64,000 nt of DNA from positions 547,230-611,229 of the forward strand of contig NZ_JANRMI010000003.1 in assembly GCF_029531655.1 (NCBI RefSeq). The letters run 5' to 3'. A program made the position numbers and the translations under genes. The notes under the pieces are model-generated. The model made no database searches. It had not been told where the DNA came from and saw nothing but the letters and a program-made list of their open reading frames with translations. Positions 8,017 through 17,700 of the stretch are shown here, piece by piece (the first letter of the stretch is position 1; each line of letters starts with the position of its first letter). The stretch comes from Bdellovibrio svalbardensis (GTDB lineage: Bacteria; Bdellovibrionota; Bdellovibrionia; Bdellovibrionales; Bdellovibrionaceae).

Positions 8017-9426
8017 TCAGACAGCTTCCACTGGCTCAGTACTTGAATCTTTCAAGTCAGGTGGAAGCTGCCAAAAGATCCAAGCAGAACTGCATGTGAT
8101 CACACCCATACAAATAAATGTCGCTTTAAAGGCTTGAAGAGCATAAGCCCCCTCATCCGAGAATCCATAGTGACCCGCAAAGGTACTTAATAAAGCCCCT
8201 GCTGCGGCAACCGCAAAACTCATCGCCAACATTTGAATCATTGAAAACAAGCTGTTTCCGCTACTGGCCAACTTCGTCTCCAGATCCTTCAAGGTGAGCG
8301 TGTTCATCGCTGTAAATTGAATCGAATTCACGGTTCCAAAAAATAGCAATTGAATCAGTCGCAGCCATCCTGGCTGCGAGAGGCTGAATAAAGAAAAGCT
8401 TGCCATTGCCAAGCCCACGCAAAGGGTGTTGCCGACTAAAACATTGCGATATCCCAATCGCAAAATTAGTGGCGTCGCCAAACGTTTTGCAAAGATCCCC
8501 GCCAAGGCAACTGGAATCATCGTCATACCCGCTTCAAAAGGAGTGAACTTAAGACTCACCTGCAAGAGCAAGGGTATCAGAAATGGCATGCTGCTGCTGC
8601 CAATCCGGGCAAAGAGATTTCCCATCAAACCAATCGTATAGCTTTGAGAGCCAAAGAGCTGCAATGAAAACAAAGGCTCTGTGCTTTTCCTCGCGTGCAA
8701 CCAATAGGCACAAAGACTCGCCAATCCAAAAATGAGAAGCATCATGACTGTGGCTTGCTGGAAACCCAATTCTGACAAGCCATCCAGAGCGAATGAAATA
8801 CAGACCATGCTGGAGGAAAGCATCAAGAAGCCTGGAATATCGAAATGCCGGCGCTCGGGTCCACGACTGTCTGGCATATAAATATATGTGGCAATGCAAC
8901 CCAGGATACCAACCGGAATGTTGATAAGAAAAATCCAATGCCATGAGGCAAATTGCACAAGCCAACCACCCAGCGTTGGCCCTATCAAAGGGCCAATCAA
9001 TGCAGGAATAGTAACAAAACTAATCGCGCGCAGAAATCCCTCATTCGGAAAGGCTCGCAACACTGCAAGTCTTCCCACCGGCATCATCATAGCTCCTCCC
9101 ATTCCCTGCAAAACCCTGGAAACCACCAGCTGTGACAAGGTTTGCGAGAAGGCACAAGCTAAAGAGCCAAAGCTAAAAAGCAGAATGGCACTGAAAAATA
9201 CTTTTCTTGTTCCAAATCTGTCGGCGATCCATCCCGATGCCGGTATGACAATGGCAATCGTCAAAGAATAAGCAATCACCACCGATTGCATCAGCAAAGG
9301 ACTTTCCCCCAAACTTTTGGCCATCGACGGCAAAGCCGTATTCACGATGGTCGCATCCAAGGTCTCCATAAAAAATCCGATGGCAACCAGCCACAGCAAA
9401 ATATTCTGTGATCTTTGCTCCGACAT
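8017..9426 (-). CDS. MFS multidrug efflux transporter, DHA2 (14-TM) family
   Basis: 469 residues from an ATG preceded by GGGGGAGGAGG; the 30-residue upstream extension is rejected. About 14 hydrophobic segments are present, with the DHA2 motifs LDATIVNTALPSMA in TM1, GWIADRFGTRKVF in loop 2-3, and RVLQGMGGAMMMPVGR in TM4. The family exports drugs and cations by proton antiport in the inner membrane. Its last codons contain a 49-bp inverted repeat. The gene converges on the M14-like peptidase with seven bases between stops. Confidence 0.93.
   Translation of the reverse strand: MSEQRSQNILLWLVAIGFFMETLDATIVNTALPSMAKSLGESPLLMQSVVIAYSLTIAIVIPASGWIADRFGTRKVFFSAILLFSFGSLACAFSQTLSQLVVSRVLQGMGGAMMMPVGRLAVLRAFPNEGFLRAISFVTIPALIGPLIGPTLGGWLVQFASWHWIFLINIPVGILGCIATYIYMPDSRGPERRHFDIPGFLMLSSSMVCISFALDGLSELGFQQATVMMLLIFGLASLCAYWLHARKSTEPLFSLQLFGSQSYTIGLMGNLFARIGSSSMPFLIPLLLQVSLKFTPFEAGMTMIPVALAGIFAKRLATPLILRLGYRNVLVGNTLCVGLAMASFSLFSLSQPGWLRLIQLLFFGTVNSIQFTAMNTLTLKDLETKLASSGNSLFSMIQMLAMSFAVAAAGALLSTFAGHYGFSDEGAYALQAFKATFICMGVITCSSAWIFWQLPPDLKDSSTEPVEAV
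8022..8070. repeat. nested inverted repeat in convergent 3' ends
   Basis: CAGCTTCCAC (8022-8031) and GTGGAAGCTG (8061-8070) pair perfectly; inside, ACTTGAA pairs with TTCAAGT around TCT. The element encodes the C-terminus of the MFS transporter and lies 12 bases after the stop of the M14-like gene. No T tract follows on either strand. It could act as a 3'-end stabiliser or bidirectional termination aid. Confidence 0.6.
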
Positions 9427-9581
9427 GGTGACCTCCTCCCCCAGCATTGAATCCTCTCTATGAAATAGCAAATAAATACCGAAAGTAAGATCCAACATCC
9501 AGCCTAGTGTTGGCATGCAAGATACAAATTGGCCTTAACAATTTTTGAAAAGATATCAAGATAAAAAGCAAAGGAGCTTTT

Positions 9582-10064
9582 ATGAAACATCTTTTTCTCT
9601 TTTCAATTTTCGTTATTTTAGCTCTGGCCATTCAGCACGCGAAAGCTGCAGACGACAACAGTGTCGGAGCAACAACTATCACCTGTTCAACCAGCGTCAT
9701 CAACTCTGTCTACATACCAAAACTTCGTGAGGTCGCAGACTGGAGCGATGATGAACTGCGCCCTTATGCCGTGCAACTTTGCAAATTAGAGAAACAGCGA
9801 GAAGCCTTGCAAAAATCGATAAAAGCCAGAGCGGATGAATTGCGCACAACCAATTGGCGCATTTGCAAAGAGGTGATTCCTGGCAATCCCAATCCCACTC
9901 CCGATGAGTGTCGAATCGCCTATGCTCAAACAATTAACTCCCTCATCGATCACTGCATCGCCGTCGTCAACATGGGGCACAACCCCCATAACGTACAATT
10001 GTTCATCAATCCGGTTAAAGTTGAAGTCGCTTGTTTAAAAGGGGTTAATACCGCTCTTCAATGA
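9582..10064 (+). CDS. secreted protein of unknown function
   Basis: 160 residues after an AAAGGAG site. The signal peptide is MKHLFLFSIFVILALAIQHAKA with a clean AKA|AD cleavage. The mature protein has five cysteines and a helical middle region rich in Lys/Glu/Arg (QLCKLEKQREALQKSIKARADEL). No family recognised. It is monocistronic and converges with the membrane protein gene, with four bases between stops. Confidence 0.75.
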   Translation: MKHLFLFSIFVILALAIQHAKAADDNSVGATTITCSTSVINSVYIPKLREVADWSDDELRPYAVQLCKLEKQREALQKSIKARADELRTTNWRICKEVIPGNPNPTPDECRIAYAQTINSLIDHCIAVVNMGHNPHNVQLFINPVKVEVACLKGVNTALQ

Positions 10065-10068
10065 TGGC

Positions 10069-10761
10069 TCAATGATACAGAAGAGCCCGAGTCAGTATGA
10101 TGTGTCCCGCAAAGGCCCCGCCAACACAGACGGGGCCAATAAACGCATAAGGCAGATGGAAAGCAATTTGCAAAGGTGGCTGAACTCCCCAACCGAACGA
10201 CACGGGCGAAGACATCATAGCGACCCAAATCACATTCAAGAGCAATAAGAAACCACCGATATTAAATGTCCATGCCAATCCACGGTATCGCCCCGTAAGA
10301 GGCGCAATGATCAATGCTATCACTCCGGTTGCGACATCAAAATTTCGCCCCGTCCAAGTCATCGTGGCAGGAATAGTTCCCTGCTCAACCCATAAATCCA
10401 AAATCAGCTCGAGGGGTAATCGAAAAACATGAAATCCCACCAAAAATGCAATCGGGATCGCCAAAGACATCTGGGTCCCCTTTCGGGAAAAAGCAAACCA
10501 AGATGATACAAGAACAATCGAACCTATAAACAACGGAATGCCCGGCAAAATATGCTGCTCAAGAATTCCACTCCCGACCACAAAATAGACGATGCCCAAC
10601 CAAACAAGCAAGAGCGCCGCACTTTTCAGAGTCGCCTTCAGAGGATTCTCGAGAAGTCTTCGGCTTGAATAGTGAATCCCGGTCAAAAACATATAAATAA
10701 TGGCCAGATTGACTATGCCAAAGGCTATGAGTGACGCGGAACTTGCTGGAGTAAAATTCAT
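10069..10761 (-). CDS. polytopic inner-membrane protein of unknown function
   Basis: 230 residues with about seven hydrophobic segments. Small conserved-looking motifs include FHVFRLPLELILDLW in the middle and TGRYRGLAWTFNIGG. No transporter or enzyme signature is recognised. It is divergent from the Ppx/GppA-like gene, whose ATG begins 16 bases away, so their promoters must overlap each other's coding sequence. Confidence 0.75.
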   Translation of the reverse strand: MNFTPASSASLIAFGIVNLAIIYMFLTGIHYSSRRLLENPLKATLKSAALLLVWLGIVYFVVGSGILEQHILPGIPLFIGSIVLVSSWFAFSRKGTQMSLAIPIAFLVGFHVFRLPLELILDLWVEQGTIPATMTWTGRNFDVATGVIALIIAPLTGRYRGLAWTFNIGGFLLLLNVIWVAMMSSPVSFGWGVQPPLQIAFHLPYAFIGPVCVGGAFAGHIILTRALLYH

Positions 10762-10777
10762 AACCTATTCTAGGACG

Positions 10778-11797
10778 ATGAAAATATTCACGTCACTGTT
10801 ATTCACATTCTCATTTCACTTTGTGTCCGCTGAAACCTGTCTACAAAATCGCGGCAGTCTGGATATTGGATCCGGGACAACAAAAGGATTGGTTGCGGAA
10901 GTGAATGTCTGCGAACAAAGAATTGAAAAAATTGTTTTCGAAGATCGTCTGCCTTTGTCATTCAACGAAGCTCTTGAAAAATCTCCTGATCAAAATATCC
11001 CCCAAGCAATGTTGGATGAAGCCATTCCAAAAATGAATGCCATGCTTGTAAAAATGCAAGAGCACAAACCCATAAATATTGAGGCGGTGGCAACCTCCGC
11101 ATTTCGAGTCGCCAAAAACGGGACCGCAGCTGCAAAGCAGATTTCAAATGGAATAAAGATCCCAGTCACTGTCATTTCTCAAGAACAAGAGGCCGAACTG
11201 GGTTTTTTCTCGGCCTTGGCCGGCACAAAAACTTCATTAACCAGACAATCACTCAATAAAATCATCGTCTGGGACATCGGCGGCGGATCGATGCAAATGT
11301 TCGCCTACAACAACGGAAAACCACAAATCTACAAAGGCGATCTGGCTTCAGTGACTTTCAAAAACAAAGTCCTGCAAGTCCTCCAATTCAAAGACCCAAA
11401 AAACAACACATCACCAAATCCGCTTGAAAAAAATCGCGAAGCCGCCCTCCAGTTGGCAAAAAACCACGCCAACCAAAACGTCCCATCTTATTTCAAAAAG
11501 AAAGCCCCAACAGCAACCTGGCTAGCAGTAGGCGGAGTCCTATCAACCTCCACCCAAGACCAAGTAAATAAAGAAAAATCAGAATTCACCCAAGAAGAAC
11601 TCAACAAAACCCTGATCGAAAGATCAAAACTCAACGACACCCAAATCCACACCGACTACAAAACCACCGACATCACCAACCTGGCATTGGTCCTCGGCTA
11701 CATGCAGGCCCTAAAAATTCAAAAAGTAGAAACCATCAAAGCCTCCCTAGGCCAAGGCTTAATGATCAAAGACTTCATAACCAAAAATAAAAAATAG
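10778..11797 (+). CDS. exported Ppx/GppA-like phosphatase
   Basis: 339 residues starting at the ATG directly before a signal peptide (MKIFTSLLFTFSFHFVSA|ET). The mature part has an actin-like ATPase fold: phosphate-1 motif LDIGSGTTKG, the ATSAFR segment, the SQEQEAELGF segment aligning with the catalytic-Glu region of Ppx, and phosphate-2 VWDIGGGSMQ. Family members hydrolyse polyphosphate or pppGpp, normally in the cytosol. Two cysteines (about 21 and 44) could form a periplasmic disulphide. An upstream reading of 26 residues is possible but would bury the signal peptide. The last 330 bases are C-rich and G-poor compared with the 5' half. Confidence 0.82.
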   Translation: MKIFTSLLFTFSFHFVSAETCLQNRGSLDIGSGTTKGLVAEVNVCEQRIEKIVFEDRLPLSFNEALEKSPDQNIPQAMLDEAIPKMNAMLVKMQEHKPINIEAVATSAFRVAKNGTAAAKQISNGIKIPVTVISQEQEAELGFFSALAGTKTSLTRQSLNKIIVWDIGGGSMQMFAYNNGKPQIYKGDLASVTFKNKVLQVLQFKDPKNNTSPNPLEKNREAALQLAKNHANQNVPSYFKKKAPTATWLAVGGVLSTSTQDQVNKEKSEFTQEELNKTLIERSKLNDTQIHTDYKTTDITNLALVLGYMQALKIQKVETIKASLGQGLMIKDFITKNKK

Positions 11798-11831
11798 TAG
11801 AACCTTGGTTAGCCCCTTGAATTGAAAGCAA

Positions 11832-11978
11832 AATTTGGTGAAGAGTTAGAACTTTACTGACCGAAGAGAGGCCTTCGCCGGCGCCACGATGGCGCGAACC
11901 GGGCAAAGCCCGGCGGCGATTGAGCCCGGATGGCGTGCCGAACGAAGAGTCAGAAAAGTTCTAACTCTTCACCAAATT
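11832..11978. repeat. 147-bp inverted-repeat element with internal hairpins
   Basis: Two perfect 24-base inverted arms (11832-11855 and 11955-11978) are extended by five more pairs after one mismatch (11857-11861 with 11949-11953). Inside are two perfect hairpins, GCGCCA/TGGCGC with loop CGA and CCGGGC/GCCCGG with loop AAA, followed by further GC-rich sequence. The whole folds as a stem with a branched head on either strand. It fills the gap between the convergent Ppx-like and hmgA genes. The outer motif recurs downstream of maiA at 30687-30706. It has no open reading frame. Confidence 0.8.
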
Positions 11979-12012
11979 CCCCGCATTTAAGCCAAGCCAG
12001 TTAACAAAGCAT

Positions 12013-13302
12013 TCAAGATTTAAAGTACTTCTTAAAACCCTGCCAGCAATTCTGATAGTCTTCCTGCAAGAATCCCTTCTGCATGGCAAAGTCAGTCACC
12101 ATGTAAGGAACTCGGGATTCAAACATAAAGGCCATCGTATGATCGATCTTATGAGCCTTGAGTTCAACCTCACTGGCTTTTTCGAAAGTATCTGCATCAG
12201 GTCCATGCGCTGAATAGAAGTTGTGCAAACTTCCGCCACCAGGAACAAAGCCCCCGCTGGTTTTTGCATCATAGACTCCGTAAATCAAACCCATGTATTC
12301 ACTCATGCAATTGCGATGGAAATAAGGAGGACGGAATGTATTCTCCGCCACCATCCACCGTGGTGGGAAAATCACAAAGTCCACATTCGCAGTTCCAACG
12401 GTGTCGCTTGGCGAAGTCAAAACCGTAAAGATCGACGGATCCGGATGATCGAAGCTCACCGTATTGATGGTATTGAACTTCTTTAAGTCATACTTGTAAG
12501 GAGCATAGTTCCCATGCCAAGCCACGACGTCCAAAGGTGAATGCCCCATTTCAGCAGACCACAACTCGCCGGCAAATTTGCCGATCAGCTCAAACTTACC
12601 TTCAAGATCTTCGAAGGCCGCGACAGGAGTCAAAAAATGACGAGAATGGGCCAAACCATTCGCGCCGATAGGTCCTAAATCAGGCAGATGAAAAGGAGCC
12701 CCGAAGTTTTCACCGATATATCCATTGCAAACAGTCCCTTTGAGAGGATTGACTTGAAACTTGATTCCGCGAGGAACAACAACGATCTCTCCGGCTTCAG
12801 CTTCAATATTTCCAAACTCCGTTTTCACTTCCATAGAACCTGACTGCGGAACGAAAAGAAACTCCCCATCAGCATTCATGAAGTAACGAGAGCCCATGGA
12901 CTCAGAAAACGAATACAAGTGAACATGAAGGCCACGTTGTTCGTGGCTGCTGCCCGTACCGCAAACTGTGCGAATACTTTCAACAAAATGTTGCTTCCCT
13001 GCTGAGCTTGGATTTGGATTCCAGCGCATTTGGTTTGGATTCGTGTATTTCGGCTTGAAAAAAGTTTTTTCAGTCAGTTCTTTCAGAGGCTGGAAAGACT
13101 TGTGCATCACTGAAGGACGAATTCGATACAGCCATGAGTAAAGATTGCTCGCTCGGGGTGCCGTGAATGCTGTACCACTGAGCTGTTCCGCATAAAGTCC
13201 CTGCGGAGCTTTTTGTGGCGAATTTTGATCCAGAGGCAGGGTGTGAGGACGAGCTTCTGAAGAAAAATGATTTCCGAATCCAGTTTGATATTGTTTTTCC
13301 AT
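12013..13302 (-). CDS. hmgA: homogentisate 1,2-dioxygenase
   Basis: 429 residues, the usual length. The N-terminal YQTGFGNHFSSEA and GLYAEQLSGTAFTAPR segments are hallmarks, and the iron site region HRNCMSEYMGLIYG is followed by FVPGGGSLHNFYSAHGPD. The enzyme opens the ring of homogentisate to maleylacetoacetate in tyrosine and phenylalanine breakdown. I chose the ATG at 13302; a TTG two codons upstream is the alternative. The downstream enzymes MaiA and FAH are encoded 14-17 kb away in this window. Confidence 0.97.
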   Translation of the reverse strand: MEKQYQTGFGNHFSSEARPHTLPLDQNSPQKAPQGLYAEQLSGTAFTAPRASNLYSWLYRIRPSVMHKSFQPLKELTEKTFFKPKYTNPNQMRWNPNPSSAGKQHFVESIRTVCGTGSSHEQRGLHVHLYSFSESMGSRYFMNADGEFLFVPQSGSMEVKTEFGNIEAEAGEIVVVPRGIKFQVNPLKGTVCNGYIGENFGAPFHLPDLGPIGANGLAHSRHFLTPVAAFEDLEGKFELIGKFAGELWSAEMGHSPLDVVAWHGNYAPYKYDLKKFNTINTVSFDHPDPSIFTVLTSPSDTVGTANVDFVIFPPRWMVAENTFRPPYFHRNCMSEYMGLIYGVYDAKTSGGFVPGGGSLHNFYSAHGPDADTFEKASEVELKAHKIDHTMAFMFESRVPYMVTDFAMQKGFLQEDYQNCWQGFKKYFKS

Positions 13303-13395
13303 AGACAAAAGCTAATCAGGTTTGCCGTGTCAAAGTCAACTAACCAGATTGGTTTCTCCTCCTACCGGGATTGATCTACTTCAGCTCATTAAAAA

Positions 13396-14289
13396 TTATT
13401 TTATAAATTCTTGGACGTTTTTACCCAGATCGAGAAGAATTTTTCGAGTGGCGTCATAGTGCTGATCCGTACAATCTTTAAATCCTGTCAAATGATACAG
13501 ATTCTTGAGGGCCTTGCTGCCTTCGGGAGTTGAACCAAAACTCTTCAAAGCAGAAATCAGCTTCGCCTCAATTGCGGGCGAAAGACCTTTTCGAAAAACC
13601 ACCGGATCGCTAGGAATCGGGCCGGTCAATTTTAGAATTCGAACTTTTTCATAAACATCAGGAAACTGTGCAACGACCAATCGACGAGCATCCTGAGGGA
13701 CTCCATCTTCGGCTGGAGTGTGGTAGGTCGCTCCGGCATCAATTCGCCCCTGATAAACCATCGTCACGACGCTGTCATGCTTGCCAGCAAAAACAACCTC
13801 AGAGGGTTTTATATTTTCATCTTTAAAAAGCTTCGCAGCCAGCAGATATCCCGAGGTGGAAGCCGGGTCCACAAAAGCCACTTTTTTACCATTCAGATCC
13901 TGAAGGGTTTTGATCTTCGGATTGCTGGTAATAATTTGCCCCCAATACTCCGACCGCCCCAGATTGACGCCTATCAATTTTGCCGAGGCCTGGTATTTAT
14001 CATGTGCCAGGATGTAACCAAATGTATTCAAGATCGCCACGTCAACCCGCTGCGAACCCAATCCTTCCACAACTGCAATAAAACTCGTCGGCACCTGCAT
14101 TTTTACATAGAGCCCGGTCTGCGAGTGGATCCACTTCTCCAAAAGCTTCCCATTTTCCAACAAAACTGCGGAATCCTGCCCTGGAACCAAGGCAAACTGT
14201 ATCGGATTACTTTCGCTTCCTAACTCTTTTTTTGAAGTGCATGATAGGGTGAGTAGAAAAATAGACAGGATTAGAATTTTCTTCAACAT
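13396..14289 (-). CDS. PhnD-like phosphate/phosphonate substrate-binding lipoprotein
   Basis: 297 residues. A lipobox LTLSC at residues 13-17 makes it a lipoprotein of the periplasmic face. The mature part has the PhnD-type order FALVPGQDS, VDVAILNTFGYILAH, a middle LNGKKVAFVDPASTSGYLL and VYQGRIDAGATYHTP. Such proteins feed ABC importers for phosphonate, phosphite or related anions, or act as sensor-linked binding proteins. No ATPase or permease gene lies beside it. The divergent phosphorelay genes make a ligand-sensing partner conceivable, but that is inference. Confidence 0.87.
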   Translation of the reverse strand: MLKKILILSIFLLTLSCTSKKELGSESNPIQFALVPGQDSAVLLENGKLLEKWIHSQTGLYVKMQVPTSFIAVVEGLGSQRVDVAILNTFGYILAHDKYQASAKLIGVNLGRSEYWGQIITSNPKIKTLQDLNGKKVAFVDPASTSGYLLAAKLFKDENIKPSEVVFAGKHDSVVTMVYQGRIDAGATYHTPAEDGVPQDARRLVVAQFPDVYEKVRILKLTGPIPSDPVVFRKGLSPAIEAKLISALKSFGSTPEGSKALKNLYHLTGFKDCTDQHYDATRKILLDLGKNVQEFIK

Positions 14290-14414
14290 GGCAAGGCCCT
14301 TTCGCTGGAGAAGGGCTCAATTTACTCCCGTTATTAAATGTATGCAATAAACAGTCGACTAAACTGAAAGGCATTGAAAGATGAGGGGATATTCGGTGAT
14401 AAGAGGGCATGGCA

Positions 14415-14720
14415 ATGGCAAAAATAAAAGTAGAAATTGACGCTGATCTTCAGGATTTGATTCCACAATTTTTGGAGAACCGAAAAAAAGACATCGCATC
14501 TCTTCAAGAGTTGATAGCAAAGCAAGACCTTACTGCCATTGCTCAGTTGGCTCACAAAATCAAAGGAGCGGCTGCGGGCTACGGCTTTGTTGACCTCAGC
14601 AATATGGCTTCTGACATGGAGAAGGCTGCTAAAAATAACGACGGCACTCCACTTCCAATTATCGCGTCTAATATGAAAAATCATTTCGATAATATCGAGA
14701 TTCATTTCGTTCCCATGTAG
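14415..14720 (+). CDS. histidine phosphotransfer (HPt) domain protein
   Basis: 101 residues comprising one HPt four-helix bundle. The phosphorylatable His is in LAHKIKGAAAGYGF (residue 47 from this start). An in-frame ATG at 14409 is only one base from the GAGGG site, so the ATG at 14415 is preferred. The stop is five bases before the hybrid kinase gene, and a receiver protein follows it. The three would form a multi-step relay with this protein passing phosphate between receivers. Confidence 0.9.
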   Translation: MAKIKVEIDADLQDLIPQFLENRKKDIASLQELIAKQDLTAIAQLAHKIKGAAAGYGFVDLSNMASDMEKAAKNNDGTPLPIIASNMKNHFDNIEIHFVPM

Positions 14721-14725
14721 CAATT

Positions 14726-17700
14726 ATGACAATGCGAGTGCGCCTGCTTCTATTCACAACCCTTTTAGTTCTGGGCGCCATGGCGGCGGCTGGGCTCATT
14801 GGCTATAAAGTAGGTAATTCCTCGCTTGAGACCAGTTATGCGGAACGTTTGACCCAGGCACGCTTGGCGAAAAAACAAGCACTTCAAAATGAATTCGAAA
14901 ATTTTGGCAAGACCCTCATTGTCACCTCTGAAATGACCAAAACCCGCGAGGCGCTCAAAGACTTGCTGCGAGCTGAAAACGATACCTTTCTTTGGCTCAA
15001 CAAAAATGCGCGTATATCAGAATGGCAAGACCAATTGACTCGAGCCTATAAGGCAGATGACAACCCCGAACTCTATAAAGCTATTCATCTTCTTCACAAA
15101 CTTCCCCTTTTCCTACAATCCCAATTCCAACAGCAAGCAGCTAGTGAAGATGTTCCAGCCCGAAGCATCGTCACCGTTCATGGCAAAGATAAAGTGCCCT
15201 TCTTCCGAATACATGAAAATATTCATCCCTTTTTTTTAGACTATGCAGATCGTTTCAATATTACGGATATTTTGCTGGTCGATAATACCGGAACCATCGT
15301 CTACTCTTTGCAAAAATCTTTAAACTTTGGGACCAATTTAAACTCTGGAATTTTCTCCAGCACCGCTCTTGGGGATGCCTATCGTTGGTCACTCACGGCG
15401 GCCCCACGAAGCTACAAGTTCTATGACTTCACCGCAAATGGCGGTTTTTCATCCACCCCAGCTGCTTACTTTGTCAGCCCGGTCTTTGATAAGTTCCAAC
15501 TTTTGGGAGCCGTTATCTTCCAAATTTCCCTCGATCGCGTCGATCAGGTTCTTAGCGACAATCATCAGTGGAAGAAAATGGGTCTCAAGGAAACTGGAGA
15601 AGTTTTGGCTTTTGGTCAGGATGGGCTTCTTCGCAATAATTCCCGCGCTTTCTTTGAAAACCCAGCCTTGTTCTTACAGGATTATGCGCGCCTCGGTGGA
15701 AGCAAAAAAGTCACCGCTACATTAGAGGAATCTAAGACGACAGCTTTAAAACTGGGCCTCCCCATTGAAAAAACACGCCACTATTTCCGCTCCGAAGACC
15801 TCGTCACGACAGAAAAGGACTATCTGGATCAGCCAGGCCTCGCGTCTATAGGAAAAGTGGATCTGCCCGGAGGTGGGGAATGGCTTTTGATTGCCAAAAT
15901 CAATCGCGAAGAAGCCATCTCACCGCTAAGCAGATATCTGTTCCCGTTCTCTCTGGGCGCCCTTCTATTGTTAGCCGCTTTCATTCTTGCCTTTGTCTTG
16001 ATTTCCAAACGACTGACTTCACCTCTCCACAACCTGCAGAGTGCCTTTGAAAAATTGAAGCAGCAAAAATGGAATGAACATTTGCAGTACAATACAAAGG
16101 ATGAGTACGCGCAGGTCTTCTCTGACTTCAATGATCTCGCCGCAACACTCGATCAGACGACAAGATCCAAAGAGACTCTAGAAAATATCATGCATACTTT
16201 GCGTGAGCTGTTGTTCATCGTTGATGTAACAAGCGATGCGAATAGTGAGGAATATCAGTGGAGTATTCGGGAAGCGAATGCAGCGGCCAGTGACCTGATT
16301 GGTATTCCAGCGGCCTCCCTTATCACCTCAGATCTTAAGCTATGGATAGAGGCGGACTTCAAAAAGATCTTGGAGAAAATCACCAATGGCAATGGCGGAA
16401 CGCAACCGTTGGAAGGGATGCTCAAAAAGATTTCTGGTGAAAGAATTCCGGTCCAGATTTCCTTTTCTCCAGTGAAAACGTCGAAGGACTGCAAAGCAAG
16501 TCTGATCTTTATAGCCACTGACATCAGTCGCCAAAAAGAAGTCGAACGCGAGCTTAAGATGCAGGAAAATCTTTTGCGGGATTCACAAGCCTTGTCGCTG
16601 ACCGGATCTTTCCGATGGGAAATGCCCACTGGGAAAAATATCTGGTCCGATCAACTCTTCGAAATTCTTGGTGTGGACCCCAAGGGCGTACGACCCACCT
16701 TTGATATTTTCAGAGGATTGGTTCTGCCCGAAGACCTTCCACTGCTCGACGCCGCCTATAAGGAAGCGCAAAAGAATTTACTCCCGATTAATATCGATCT
16801 TCGTCTGCGAAAGGCTGACACCCATGAACTCATTTGGGTGCGCATGATTGGCCAGGTTGAATATGATCAATACGGAAACCCTATGACCACCTCGGGGGTC
16901 GTGCAAGATGTTACCAATCTCAAAAAAACTGAACTCGCACTGATCTTCGCCAAAGATGAAGCACTAAAGTCTTCTCAAGCGAAATCTGAATTCCTGGCAC
17001 ATATGAGTCATGAAATCCGCACGCCTATGAACGCAATCATGGGAATGGCCGAACTTCTTAAAGAGACAAAACTAGATCGCGAGCAAGAGTATTACGTCAC
17101 GATCTTCCGCAAGTCCGGCGAAGTCTTGATGGCTCTTATCAACGACATTCTGGATCTTTCTAAAATTGAGGCCGGGGAAGTCTCTATCGAGAATATTCCT
17201 TTTGATCTGAATAAGTTAATGAATGATATCCAAGAGATGCTGAAACCTCGGGCTTTGGAAAAAGGAATTGGATTTTCTTTTGAAGTTGCCAAGGGCATCA
17301 ATCCTCATTTAATGGGTGACCCGAACAAACTACGCCAAGTCCTCATTAACCTCGCCGGGAACTCCATTAAGTTTACAGAGCGGGGACAAATTCGTATCAA
17401 CATCACTAAGAATCCGACCAAAAAAGACAGCCTCATGATCAGCGTGAGTGACTCTGGTGTCGGTATTGCACCATCTAAGCAACATCTCATTTTCCAAAAG
17501 TTCTCGCAGGCCGACAGCTCTATCACTCGTCGTTACGGCGGCACTGGTCTAGGTCTAGCTATTTCAAAAAGTCTTGTGGAGCTGATGGGGGGACAAATTT
17601 GGTTCAAGAGCCGCGAAGGTATCGGCACCACTTTCTTTGTGACCATCCCTCTGAGAGAGCAGATTTACAGTCTTGCGACCCAAAAACCAGTCCCAATGAA

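Noticed and set aside
11832..11978. Insertion sequence or MITE with target duplications
   Set aside because: I looked for short direct repeats flanking the arms and found none that were convincing, and there is no transposase gene nearby. It is kept as a repeat of unknown type.
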